Below are positions 1 through 5,562 of a stretch of DNA of 5,562 nucleotides, one piece after another. This DNA comes from an uncultured Verrucomicrobium sp. Lineage in GTDB: Bacteria; Verrucomicrobiota; Verrucomicrobiia; Methylacidiphilales; GAS474. The DNA is taken from assembly GCA_903889845.1 (NCBI GenBank), contig CAISZB010000537.1, forward strand, positions 1 through 5,562, given 5' to 3'. The stretch's first letter is position 1; each line of letters begins with the position of its first letter. The position numbers and the translations under genes were made by a program. Under the pieces are notes generated by a model that had not been told where the DNA came from, did not search any database, and was given only the letters and a program-made list of their open reading frames with translations.

Positions 1-658
1 CTCGGCCGACCTGGACTTGCCAGGCCCGCAACCAGACGGAGTAGCCGGGCAAGGCGATTTCCATGCGGAGCCATTCGCCGTCGGGGTGACGCAGGGGGGT
101 GATGGGAAGCTGGCCTGGATCGTTGTAGGGGTAGAAGGCCTGCTGGGAACCTTCTTTGTCGATGATTTGTCGAAAATAACCCTGTTGGTAGAGCAGGCCG
201 ACGCCGACGACGGGGATGCCCAGATCGCTGACGGCTTTGAGTTGGTCCCCCGCGACGTTGCCGAGGCCGCCCGAGTAGATGGGCAGCGCCTCGCTCAACA
301 TGAATTCCATGCTGAAATAGGCGACGGAGGTGAGGGGGGAATGCGGATAGGTCTCCTGAAACCAGGCGGGCTGCTCTTCCGAGTGGTGTTTGGCCAGCAG
401 GAGATCGTCGATGATCTTGCGGAACCCGGAATCGGCCAGGGCCGTCTTGATTTTTTCACGTGAAACGGTCTGAAGGACCACCCAGGGATTCTGCGTCAAT
501 TCCCATAACACAGGATCGAGCTGAAGCCAGACCTGGTCGGCGCCGTGATTCCAGGACCACCGCATGTCCAGGGCCAACTCGGCGAGGGAATCGAATCCAA
601 CGATGTCCGTGGGCAGAAAACGGTTTTCCGGATGGTAGGTGAGGGGCTGCTGGATCAT
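1..658 (-). CDS. glgP: Alpha-glucan (glycogen) phosphorylase, N-terminal part; runs off the left edge
   Basis: This is the first 219 codons of a glycogen/alpha-glucan phosphorylase, which releases glucose-1-phosphate from alpha-1,4-glucan using phosphate and a pyridoxal-phosphate cofactor. Residues about 20-115 look like the DUF3417 N-terminal domain (LAELALDMRWSWN at 26-38, LDPVLWE at 47-53). Residues 112-165 carry the family's glucan-phosphorylase core start (AYFSMEF at 113-119, then SGGLGNVAGDQLKAVSDLG at 129-147 and GLLYQQGYFRQ at 154-164). The pyridoxal-phosphate lysine and most of the catalytic domain lie beyond the window, so completeness cannot be judged. The ATG at 656-658 overlaps the pgm stop as ATGA, and AGGAG lies five bases upstream, which fixes the start. 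Its product is the substrate of the preceding gene's enzyme. The DUF3417 type points to the TIGR02094-like branch rather than the E. coli MalP/GlgP branch; this placement is from memory of the families. Confidence 0.93.
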   Translation of the reverse strand, partial: MIQQPLTYHPENRFLPTDIVGFDSLAELALDMRWSWNHGADQVWLQLDPVLWELTQNPWVVLQTVSREKIKTALADSGFRKIIDDLLLAKHHSEEQPAWFQETYPHSPLTSVAYFSMEFMLSEALPIYSGGLGNVAGDQLKAVSDLGIPVVGVGLLYQQGYFRQIIDKEGSQQAFYPYNDPGQLPITPLRHPDGEWLRMEIALPGYSVWLRAWQVQVGR

Positions 659-2346
659 GAGTTCTCCTGGAGACGGATGGCGGCTCGGACACGTTTTTTG
701 GGGGATGGCTTTGCGAGGGCTTCGTTGACGATCGTCTGGGCTTCTTCCAGAATCAGGTGGAGGTGGTCGCTCCCCCGAAAGCTCTCCGCATAAATCTTGT
801 AGATGTCCTCGGTTCCCGAGGGCCGGGCGGCGAACCAGCCGCTCTCCGCCACGACTTTGATGCCGCCGATGGGGGCACCGTTGCCCGGGGCGGCGGTGAG
901 AACGGCTTCGACTTTTTCTTCGGCCAGCGTGGTCAGCTTGAGTTGGTCGGGGGAGAGTTTCGCCAGCCGTTCCTTTTGTTCGGAGGTCGCCGGAGCATCG
1001 AGGCGCTCATAGGTGGGCTCTCCGAACTCGGCGGTTAGTTCACGATAGAGTATCCCGGGGTCGCGTCCGGTCCGGGCCGTCATCTCCGCCGCCAGCAGGC
1101 AGGGGATGATCCCGTCCTTGTCGGTCGTCCACGGGGTTCCGTCGAGACGGGAAAAGGAGGCCCCGGCACTTTCTTCCCCTCCAAAGCCCAAGGAGCCGTC
1201 CAGCAGACCGCCGACAAACCATTTGAAGCCGACCGGGACCTCGAACAGGGTCCGGCCCAGCTTGGAGACGACCCAGTCGATCATCCGGCTACTCACGACG
1301 GTCTTGCCCACCGCCGCCGTTCGGGGCCACTGCGGCCGGTTGGAGAAAAGGGAATGGATCGCCACGCAGAGGTAATGGTTGGGAGGCATCAAACCCGTAC
1401 TTTTGGCGACGATCCCGTGCCGGTCGTGGTCGGTGTCGCAGGCGAAGGAAAGGTCGAACTGATCCTTCATGCCGATCAGGCGTTGCATCGCATGGGGCGA
1501 GGAAGGGTCCATCCGGATTTGCCCGTCCCAATCGACGCTCATGAAGCGGAAGGTGGGATCGACCTCCTCGCTGACCACGGTCAGATTCAGGCCGTAGTGC
1601 TCGGCGATCCGCCCCCAGTAATGGACCCCGGCACCGCCCAGGGGGTCGACTCCCATGCTGAGTTTCACGCTGCGGATCAACTCCATATCGATCACGTTCC
1701 CTAGGTCGGCGACGTAATTGCTCAGATAGTCGGTCCGGTGCGTCGTGGAGGCGCTTAGGGCTTTCGCCAAAGGGATTCGTTTCACTCCCTTCAGTCGGGA
1801 TGCCAGGAGCGCGTTGGCTTTTTTCTCGATCCAGCCGATGGCGATCGTATCGGCCGGGCCACCCTGGACGGGATTGTATTTGAAGCCGCCGTCCTGGGGC
1901 GGATTGTGGGAGGGGGTGACGACGATGCCGTCGGCGAGGCCCTTCTTCCTCCCCCGATTGTAGGTCAGGATGGCGTGGGAAATCGCCGGAGTCGGCGTGA
2001 ACTCGTCTCCGGCCGCGAGCATGACCTCGACCCCGTTCGCCGCCAGCACTTCCAAGGCGCTGACATAGGCGGGGATCGAAAGGGCATGGGTGTCGATCCC
2101 GAGGAAGAGGGGGCCGTCGGTTCCCTGTCGTTTGCGATAAAGGCAGATCGCCTGGGTGATCGCGAGGATGTGATGTTCGTTGAAGGAGGTCTTGAAGGAA
2201 GTGCCGCGATGGCCGGAGGTGCCGAAGGCCACGCGTTGCGCGGGCACGGAGGGATCGGGAATGCCGGAGTAATAGGCTGTGATGAGGCAGGGCACGTGGA
2301 CCAGCGTCCCCGGTTCGGGCGGTTTCCCCGCAAGAGGGCTGATCAT
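655..2346 (-). CDS. pgm: Phosphoglucomutase, alpha-D-glucose phosphate-specific
   Basis: Interconverts glucose-1-phosphate and glucose-6-phosphate in the cytoplasm through a phosphoserine intermediate, linking glycogen turnover to glycolysis and the pentose phosphate pathway. The 563-residue product matches the E. coli-type Pgm over its whole length (about 546 residues in E. coli). Visible motifs, in order: FGTSGHRG at 41-48; the catalytic serine loop TPSHNP with Ser146; the magnesium loop DTDHD at 304-308; the sugar-binding GGEES at 389-393; and the phosphate-binding ARPSGTED at 507-514. All key residues are present. The open frame extends 32 codons further upstream, but that part lies over rpiB and shows no family similarity. 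The ATG at 2344-2346 is preferred because it gives an ATGA overlap with the rpiB stop and the expected N-terminus. The last 16 or so residues form a basic tail (PSPKKRVRAAIRLQENS) that extends past the E. coli end. The next gene, glgP, makes its substrate. Confidence 0.96.
   Translation of the reverse strand: MISPLAGKPPEPGTLVHVPCLITAYYSGIPDPSVPAQRVAFGTSGHRGTSFKTSFNEHHILAITQAICLYRKRQGTDGPLFLGIDTHALSIPAYVSALEVLAANGVEVMLAAGDEFTPTPAISHAILTYNRGRKKGLADGIVVTPSHNPPQDGGFKYNPVQGGPADTIAIGWIEKKANALLASRLKGVKRIPLAKALSASTTHRTDYLSNYVADLGNVIDMELIRSVKLSMGVDPLGGAGVHYWGRIAEHYGLNLTVVSEEVDPTFRFMSVDWDGQIRMDPSSPHAMQRLIGMKDQFDLSFACDTDHDRHGIVAKSTGLMPPNHYLCVAIHSLFSNRPQWPRTAAVGKTVVSSRMIDWVVSKLGRTLFEVPVGFKWFVGGLLDGSLGFGGEESAGASFSRLDGTPWTTDKDGIIPCLLAAEMTARTGRDPGILYRELTAEFGEPTYERLDAPATSEQKERLAKLSPDQLKLTTLAEEKVEAVLTAAPGNGAPIGGIKVVAESGWFAARPSGTEDIYKIYAESFRGSDHLHLILEEAQTIVNEALAKPSPKKRVRAAIRLQENS
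664..668 (-). promoter_or_regulatory. Shine-Dalgarno sequence for glgP inside the end of pgm
   Basis: AGGAG on the minus strand lies five bases before the glgP ATG. It is read as part of the Gln-Glu codons near the Pgm C-terminus (ending Leu-Gln-Glu-Asn-Ser). It is the only strong ribosome binding site in the window and supports glgP starting at 658 by re-initiation or coupled translation after pgm. Confidence 0.75.
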
Positions 2347-2840
2347 CGTATTGATTCCAGTTCGGCGACCTTGGCCAGACGGCGCCGATGGCGTTCTTCC
2401 CCGCTGAATCGGGCGGAAAGGAAAGTAAGCACCAACTCCCACGCGAGGGCGTACCCGACGACGAGTCCGCCAAGGCAGAGCATGTTCAGGTCGTCGTCTT
2501 CCACTCCCTGGTGGGCCGAAAAGGTCTCGTGAATTAGGCAGGCCCTCACCCCCGCCACTTTGTTGGAGGCGATTGACGCCCCGACGCCGCTGCCGCAGAT
2601 GGCGATGCCGCGGTCGATCTCGTGGTGGGAAAGGACGCGGGCCAGCGGCACCACGAAATCGGGATAATCGTCGTCCGGCTGAGGCCTAAGGACGCCGAAG
2701 TCGATCACCTCGTAACCGGCCTCGCACAGCTTGCCCTTCAGATGCTCCTTCAACGCGTACCCTGCATGGTCGGTGGCCATCCCGATGAGGTGCGGCGTCT
2801 TTGCGGCAAGAAGATTGGGAGGTGGAAGCATAGCGTACAT
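2343..2840 (-). CDS. rpiB: RpiB/LacA/LacB family sugar-phosphate isomerase (ribose-5-phosphate isomerase B-like)
   Basis: Predicted to interconvert ribose-5-phosphate and ribulose-5-phosphate, or a related aldose/ketose phosphate pair, in the cytoplasm. The 165-residue product has the RpiB layout: MATDHAGYALKEHL at 21-34 with Asp24 and His25; ICGSGVGASIASNK at 81-94 with the likely catalytic base Cys82 and the phosphate loop; and the C-terminal Arg150 and Arg154, which match phosphate-binding arginines of E. coli RpiB. Oddly, the position of E. coli His99, implicated in ring opening, reads Asp115 (SAHQGVEDDDLNML at 108-121), while a nearby His110 is present. Substrate specificity is therefore less certain than family membership. 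The start is Met1 or Met4 (ATG at 2829-2831); neither has a clear Shine-Dalgarno sequence. Met21 would cut into the first beta strand. The stop overlaps the pgm start by four bases. Confidence 0.9.
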   Translation of the reverse strand: MYAMLPPPNLLAAKTPHLIGMATDHAGYALKEHLKGKLCEAGYEVIDFGVLRPQPDDDYPDFVVPLARVLSHHEIDRGIAICGSGVGASIASNKVAGVRACLIHETFSAHQGVEDDDLNMLCLGGLVVGYALAWELVLTFLSARFSGEERHRRRLAKVAELESIR

Positions 2841-2862
2841 GGTTGATCGTGTGTCGTGTGAA

Positions 2863-2896
2863 AGGGATGCCCGGCGCGTTGGTTCTCGGCATCCCT
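2863..2896 (-). terminator. Perfect 9-bp inverted repeat between the ene-reductase gene and rpiB; possible weak terminator or processing hairpin
   Basis: AGGGATGCC at 2863-2871 and GGCATCCCT at 2888-2896 are exact reverse complements around a 16-base loop, starting six bases after the TAA stop of the ene-reductase gene. Read on the minus strand, the second arm is followed by TTCACAC, so with the arm's last T there are only three Ts in a row. That is poor for a Rho-independent terminator. The hairpin ends 22 bases before the first rpiB ATG, leaving no room for a separate promoter downstream. An intercistronic stabilising or attenuating hairpin is as likely as a terminator. Confidence 0.4.
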
Positions 2897-2902
2897 GCGG
2901 GA

Positions 2903-4006
2903 TTACCGGCCGACAAACTCGGGGTGGAGCGCCGGATAGTCGGTGTATCCCTTTTCCGTGCCTCCATACAATGTCGATTCATCCAACGCATTCAGCGGGG
3001 CGTTCAGCCGGAAGCGATGGGGCAGGTCGGGGTTCGCTATAAAAAGTCGGCCGAAGGCCACCGCATCGGCTGCGCCTTCCAGCAAGACCTGCGTCGCTGT
3101 CGCTTGATTAAAGCCATTGGCCACGATCAGAGGGCCATGGAATTCCCGCCGCAGCGCCACCAGGGGAACCGGTACCGCCCCGTGCCGGATATCCTCCTCC
3201 GTCGAGACGATCAAGTGAGCATAGGCGAGGACGAAGCGATTCAGTTCGTGCAGGACATGGCCGAATGTGGTGAGCGGGTCGGAATCGTGCATGTCGTTGA
3301 AAACGCCTCCCGGCGAAAAGCGGATGCCCACGCGATCGGCTCCCCAGATCTTCGTCACTGCCTCGGTTACTTCGAGCGTGAGTCGGGCACGATTCCGGAC
3401 CGGACCGCCGTACTCGTCCGTGCGGTGGTTCGTGCCGTCGCGGAGGAACTGGTCGAGGAGGTAGCCGTTGGCGTTGTGGATTTCGACGCCGTCGAAGCCG
3501 GCTTCCCAGGCGCGTTTCGCCCCGGCGGCATACTGCGCGACGATGTCAGGTATTTCTTTCGTTTCGAGGGCGCGCGGCGTCACGTAGGGTTGCATGCCCG
3601 CTTCCGTTAGGACCTGTCCGGACTGCGGGGCTATGGCACTTGGAGCAACGGGCAATCCGCCGCCCGGTTGGAAGGACGGATGGGAGATTCGGCCCATATG
3701 CCACAGTTGCAGGAAGATGCGGCCACCCGCCCGATGCACCGCTTCCACGACGCCCTCCCAGCCTGCGACCTGGGCATCGGTGTAGATGCCGGGGGTGTTG
3801 GGGCAGCCTGTGCCCTGTTGGGAAATAGCGGTGGCTTCCGAGACGATGAGCCCGGCGGCGGCCCGCTGGGCATAGTACTCGGCGATCATGGGGGTGGGCA
3901 CGCGGCCCGGTCCCGACCGCATCCGCGTGAGAGGGGCCATCACAAAGCGATTCGGGGCCTCAACCGCCCCCAGACAAACGGGGGTGAAAAGAGTCGGAGA
4001 ATGCAT
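2903..4006 (-). CDS. Old Yellow Enzyme family alkene reductase (NemA-like, FMN-dependent)
   Basis: Predicted cytoplasmic FMN flavoprotein that uses NAD(P)H to reduce activated C=C bonds of electrophiles, and possibly nitrate esters or nitro compounds, as E. coli NemA does. The 367-residue product is full length (NemA is about 365). It shows the TIM-barrel landmarks in order: PNRFVMAPLTRMR at 18-30 with the flavin-tuning Thr27; ISEAT-like VSEATAIS at 55-62; QLWHMGRISHPSFQPGG at 100-116; the substrate-binding pair His177 and Asn180 with proton-donor Tyr182 (HNANGY); NHRTDEYGG at 193-201; AFGRLFIANPDL at 317-328; and GYTDYPAL at 353-360. The His/Asn pair resembles yeast OYE1, whereas NemA and PETN reductase have His/His. 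The frame stays open 76 codons further upstream over the BON gene, but similarity starts at Met 4004-4006. No Shine-Dalgarno sequence is seen; the upstream bases are A/T-rich. The gene follows the BON gene by 25 bases. Its natural substrate cannot be told from sequence. Confidence 0.93.
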   Translation of the reverse strand: MHSPTLFTPVCLGAVEAPNRFVMAPLTRMRSGPGRVPTPMIAEYYAQRAAAGLIVSEATAISQQGTGCPNTPGIYTDAQVAGWEGVVEAVHRAGGRIFLQLWHMGRISHPSFQPGGGLPVAPSAIAPQSGQVLTEAGMQPYVTPRALETKEIPDIVAQYAAGAKRAWEAGFDGVEIHNANGYLLDQFLRDGTNHRTDEYGGPVRNRARLTLEVTEAVTKIWGADRVGIRFSPGGVFNDMHDSDPLTTFGHVLHELNRFVLAYAHLIVSTEEDIRHGAVPVPLVALRREFHGPLIVANGFNQATATQVLLEGAADAVAFGRLFIANPDLPHRFRLNAPLNALDESTLYGGTEKGYTDYPALHPEFVGR

Positions 4007-4031
4007 GCTATTTATTTTCTGTTGAAAGGGG

Positions 4032-4703
4032 TCAGGACCACTCGACCACGATCCGATTGTCGACGGCGCACACCCCGGAAGCGGACCAGGCCGCCCGTGC
4101 GGCTTCGTCCAATTCGGCATGGCTGCGGACCGTGCCGCGCAGCGTGACCTTGCTGTCGACCGTCTCCACCTCGATCTTCTTGGAATCCAGGAGGGCGTTC
4201 CGCTCGAAGGCCGATTCGATGGCCGACCGCACATCCCCCGGGTCCAGCTTGGTTTTGATGGTGATGAAATTGGTCACTCCCTTGACGCCGGGCAGGTACT
4301 GCACGGCGACTTCGGCGTCGTCCCGCTGGTACCACCATTCAACCTGCCCTTCGAGGGTGATCCAGCCTTCCCGGACGGTCACCTGGGCGCTGCCTTCGGG
4401 GACCGTGGTGGAGAACTTGATCTGATTGGCGGCCGAGGCGGCGATCTCCCCGTCGGTGCGCGTGTGGGAGTCGGGTAGCTGGATCACGATATCGTCGGCG
4501 ACGGCATTCACCCCGGCGACCCGCTTGGCCGCACGCACCGCATTCCATTTCTGCCCATAGCTGGTCACGAAGCCGTTGAGGGTCACCGCACCGTCCTTGG
4601 CCAGGACACCGATATCGGTCACCTTCACGCAGGGCTCGAATCGGAGTTCATCGAGCACGTCCCTCTTCAGTTCCCCGTCGCTTTTCTCTAAGACAGCGTT
4701 CAT
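4032..4703 (-). CDS. Triple BON-domain protein, no signal peptide
   Basis: The 223-residue product consists almost entirely of three BON domains, at about residues 9-76, 84-151 and 154-221. Each has the pattern of an N-terminal helix, a V-T-L-x-G strand turn (GAVTLNGFV at 38-46, GWITLEGQV at 113-121, SKVTLRGTV at 184-192), and a helix ending in a G-V-x-x-V strand (AGVNAVADDIVI, PGVKGVTNFITI, SGVCAVDNRIVV). BON domains are known from OsmY and haemolysin-like proteins and are linked to osmotic or envelope stress and phospholipid binding. Unlike OsmY, this protein starts with a charged stretch (MNAVLEKSDGELKRDV) and has no signal peptide or lipobox, so a cytoplasmic location is inferred. The ATG at 4701-4703 was chosen because the first BON domain begins right after it; the frame is open upstream but that part is not protein-like. 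No clear Shine-Dalgarno sequence; the upstream bases are A-rich. The biochemical role is unknown. Confidence 0.88.
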   Translation of the reverse strand: MNAVLEKSDGELKRDVLDELRFEPCVKVTDIGVLAKDGAVTLNGFVTSYGQKWNAVRAAKRVAGVNAVADDIVIQLPDSHTRTDGEIAASAANQIKFSTTVPEGSAQVTVREGWITLEGQVEWWYQRDDAEVAVQYLPGVKGVTNFITIKTKLDPGDVRSAIESAFERNALLDSKKIEVETVDSKVTLRGTVRSHAELDEAARAAWSASGVCAVDNRIVVEWS

Positions 4704-4750
4704 ATCGTTGGATTTTCTTTTTTCGTGTTGTTTGTCGAAGCAGGGGAAAC

Positions 4751-4787
4751 GCTCCATGAAGCAAGCGCCCGCTTTCATGACAGGAGC
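4751..4787 (-). repeat. Imperfect stem-loop in the leader of the BON gene
   Basis: Nested complementary arms: GCTC 4751-4754 with GAGC 4784-4787, CATGA 4755-4759 with TCATG 4775-4779, and AAGCG 4763-4767 with CGCTT 4770-4774. They are separated by a 3-base bulge on one side and a 4-base bulge on the other. The innermost pair would open to give a workable loop. On the minus strand the structure is followed by GTTTCCCC, not a T run, so it is not a typical terminator. It ends 47 bases before the BON start codon. Confidence 0.4.
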
Positions 4788-4816
4788 AGTTGACTCCCAT
4801 ATCGGGGCCTTCGCTA

Positions 4817-4831
4817 TAGGGTGTAACCCTA
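4817..4831. repeat. Short perfect palindrome TAGGGT-gta-ACCCTA
   Basis: Six-base arms at 4817-4822 and 4826-4831 are exact reverse complements around three bases. It could be a small hairpin or a protein-binding half-site pair. It lies 19 bases beyond the permease stop on the minus strand. Nothing in the sequence shows which protein, if any, binds it. Confidence 0.35.
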
Positions 4832-4832
4832 C

Positions 4833-4854
4833 CGTGAAAGAGCCGCTCCTCACG
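4833..4854 (-). repeat. Inverted repeat across the permease stop codon
   Basis: CGTGA 4833-4837 and TCACG 4850-4854 are complementary, with a further inner GAG/CTC pairing. The structure includes the permease TGA stop. There is no T tract on the minus strand, so a terminator role is weak. Confidence 0.3.
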
Positions 4855-5562
4855 AAGCAAGGCGGGGATACAACCGGGCGCCGATCAGAACCAAAACAGC
4901 GGTCGTCAGGAGGATGACGGTGTAGTCGAGACCCAAGCCTAAGGTGCTTGCGCTGCCGGCAAGCATGAACGTGCGCAGGGCATCGACGACATAGGTCAGG
5001 GGATTCAGGTGGGAAACGGCCCGGAGCCAGCCGGGCATGATGGAAGTGGGATAGATTGCGTTGCTCGCGAAGAACAAGGGCATGGTCATCACCTGTCCCA
5101 CTCCCATGAAGCGTTCCCGCGTTTTCACGATGCACGCGATGATGAGCGAAAACGTCGAGAAGAGCGTCGCGGCCAGGACGACGATGAGCACGACGTTGAG
5201 CAGGGCGAGGGGGCTCCAGTTCAACTTGACCCCGAGCAGCAGCGAGAGGCCGTAGACGATGAGCGTCTGCGAGAGGGAGCGGATGCCCGCGGAGAAGCCC
5301 TTGCCGAGTACGAGCGCCGCCCGGGGAGTCGGGCTCGCGAGGAATTTCTGCACGATGCCGAGGTCGCGCTCCCAGATGACGTTGATGCCGTAAAAAATGG
5401 CAACGAAAAGGACGCTTTGCGCCAGGATGCCCGGAGCGATGAAGTCGAGGTAAGGAAGGTTGCCCGGGTGCATCGCGCCGCTCCGGGCAAACACCTGCCC
5501 GAAAACAAGCAGCCAGAGGGCGGGCTGCAGCGCGCGGGTGATGAGCTCCGTGAAATCATGGC
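4850..5562 (-). CDS. ABC-2 type transporter permease (DrrB/daunorubicin-resistance-like), 5' end outside the window
   Basis: Inner-membrane permease of an ABC-2 exporter, expected to pair with a separate ATP-binding subunit that is not in the window. The 236 visible residues start at the right edge in frame (HDFTELITRALQPALWLL), so probably only a short N-terminal piece is missing. A shorter frame from a GTG at 5494 is internal, because family-like sequence continues upstream of it. Membrane segments can be seen around QPALWLLVFGQVF, LAQSVLFVAIFYGINVI, LSQTLIVYGLSLLLGV, LLNVVLIVVLAATLFSTFSLI, VMTMPLFFASNAIY and YTVILLTTAVLVLIGARLY, about six as usual for the family. The family hallmarks YLDFIAPGILAQS, the cytoplasmic RDLGIVQKFLASPTPR loop and FFASNAIYPTSIMPGWLR followed by LNPLTYVVDALR are all present. 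The exported substrate cannot be deduced. It may be co-transcribed with the BON gene, but the 146-base gap makes that uncertain. Confidence 0.92.
   Translation of the reverse strand, partial: HDFTELITRALQPALWLLVFGQVFARSGAMHPGNLPYLDFIAPGILAQSVLFVAIFYGINVIWERDLGIVQKFLASPTPRAALVLGKGFSAGIRSLSQTLIVYGLSLLLGVKLNWSPLALLNVVLIVVLAATLFSTFSLIIACIVKTRERFMGVGQVMTMPLFFASNAIYPTSIMPGWLRAVSHLNPLTYVVDALRTFMLAGSASTLGLGLDYTVILLTTAVLVLIGARLYPRLAS

Larger units (their letters stand above)
4704..4849 (-). other. 146-base hairpin-rich spacer between the ABC permease and BON genes
   Basis: This is the longest non-coding stretch in the window. It holds three inverted repeats, listed separately, and no convincing coding frame. 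On the minus strand it would be the end of the permease message and the leader of the BON message. A promoter for the downstream genes would be expected here if they are transcribed separately, but I see no good -35/-10 pair on the minus strand. Confidence 0.55.

Noticed and set aside
1289..2473. A 394-codon minus-strand open frame overlapping pgm and rpiB
   Set aside because: It lies in another frame of two clearly real genes, its product is Arg/Pro/Ser-rich with no recognisable motif, and long shadow frames are expected in GC-rich coding DNA.
2843..3610. A 255-codon plus-strand open frame antisense to the ene-reductase gene, and similar plus-strand frames at 17-463, 1906-2532 and 3668-4147
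   Set aside because: Each is antisense to a gene with complete family motifs, and none shows a recognisable domain or start signal.
4007..4234. Upstream extension of the ene-reductase frame to 4234
   Set aside because: It overlaps the third BON domain's coding sequence in another frame and is Arg/Ser/Pro-rich; family similarity begins at the ATG at 4006.
4790..4820. Plus-strand TTGACT and TATAGG spaced 19 bases apart, resembling a MerR-type promoter
   Set aside because: No plus-strand gene lies downstream; it would only give antisense RNA into the ABC permease. The -10 match is partial and no MerR-type gene is present.
4704..5135. Upstream extension of the BON reading frame to 5135
   Set aside because: The extra 144 codons overlap the ABC permease gene in another frame and have no protein-like character; the first BON domain begins just after the ATG at 4703.
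1..5562. Mobile elements, CRISPR arrays, tRNA or rRNA genes
   Set aside because: No transposase or integrase motif, no direct repeat array, and no RNA-gene-like sequence was seen on either strand.

Overview
All six genes in this window lie on the minus strand, packed head to tail, with no gene-free stretch longer than about 150 bases. In transcription order (right to left) they are: the 3' part of an ABC-2 type transporter permease, a cytoplasmic protein with three BON domains, an Old Yellow Enzyme (NemA-like) ene-reductase, RpiB-type sugar-phosphate isomerase, alpha-D-glucose-specific phosphoglucomutase (Pgm), and the N-terminal third of a DUF3417-type alpha-glucan (glycogen) phosphorylase that runs off the left edge.

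The GC-rich coding sequence, a Pgm close to the E. coli type and a NemA-like flavoenzyme suggest a Gram-negative bacterium. The phylum cannot be fixed from this window. Several starts (BON, ene-reductase, rpiB) have no recognisable Shine-Dalgarno sequence. The start of glgP has a good one, placed inside the end of pgm.

Layout. 4850-5562: ABC permease, incomplete at its 5' end. 4704-4849: a 146-base spacer holding three inverted repeats, which would form the tail of the ABC message and/or the leader of the BON gene. 4032-4703: BON protein. A 25-base gap follows. 2903-4006: ene-reductase. 2841-2902: a 62-base gap with a 9-bp perfect inverted repeat. 2343-2840, 655-2346 and 1-658: rpiB, pgm and glgP, joined by two ATGA start/stop overlaps and therefore very probably translationally coupled.

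The left half reads as a carbon-storage mobilisation cassette. GlgP releases glucose-1-phosphate from glycogen, Pgm converts it to glucose-6-phosphate, and RpiB can interconvert pentose phosphates of the pentose phosphate pathway. The pathway's NADPH could supply reductases such as the upstream ene-reductase. That link, and a stress role for the BON protein, are inferences from gene order. I found no convincing mobile element, CRISPR array, RNA gene or dramatic new system. The points most worth checking are the variant active site of RpiB, the coupled rpiB-pgm-glgP arrangement with BON and ene-reductase genes upstream, and the hairpin-rich spacer.
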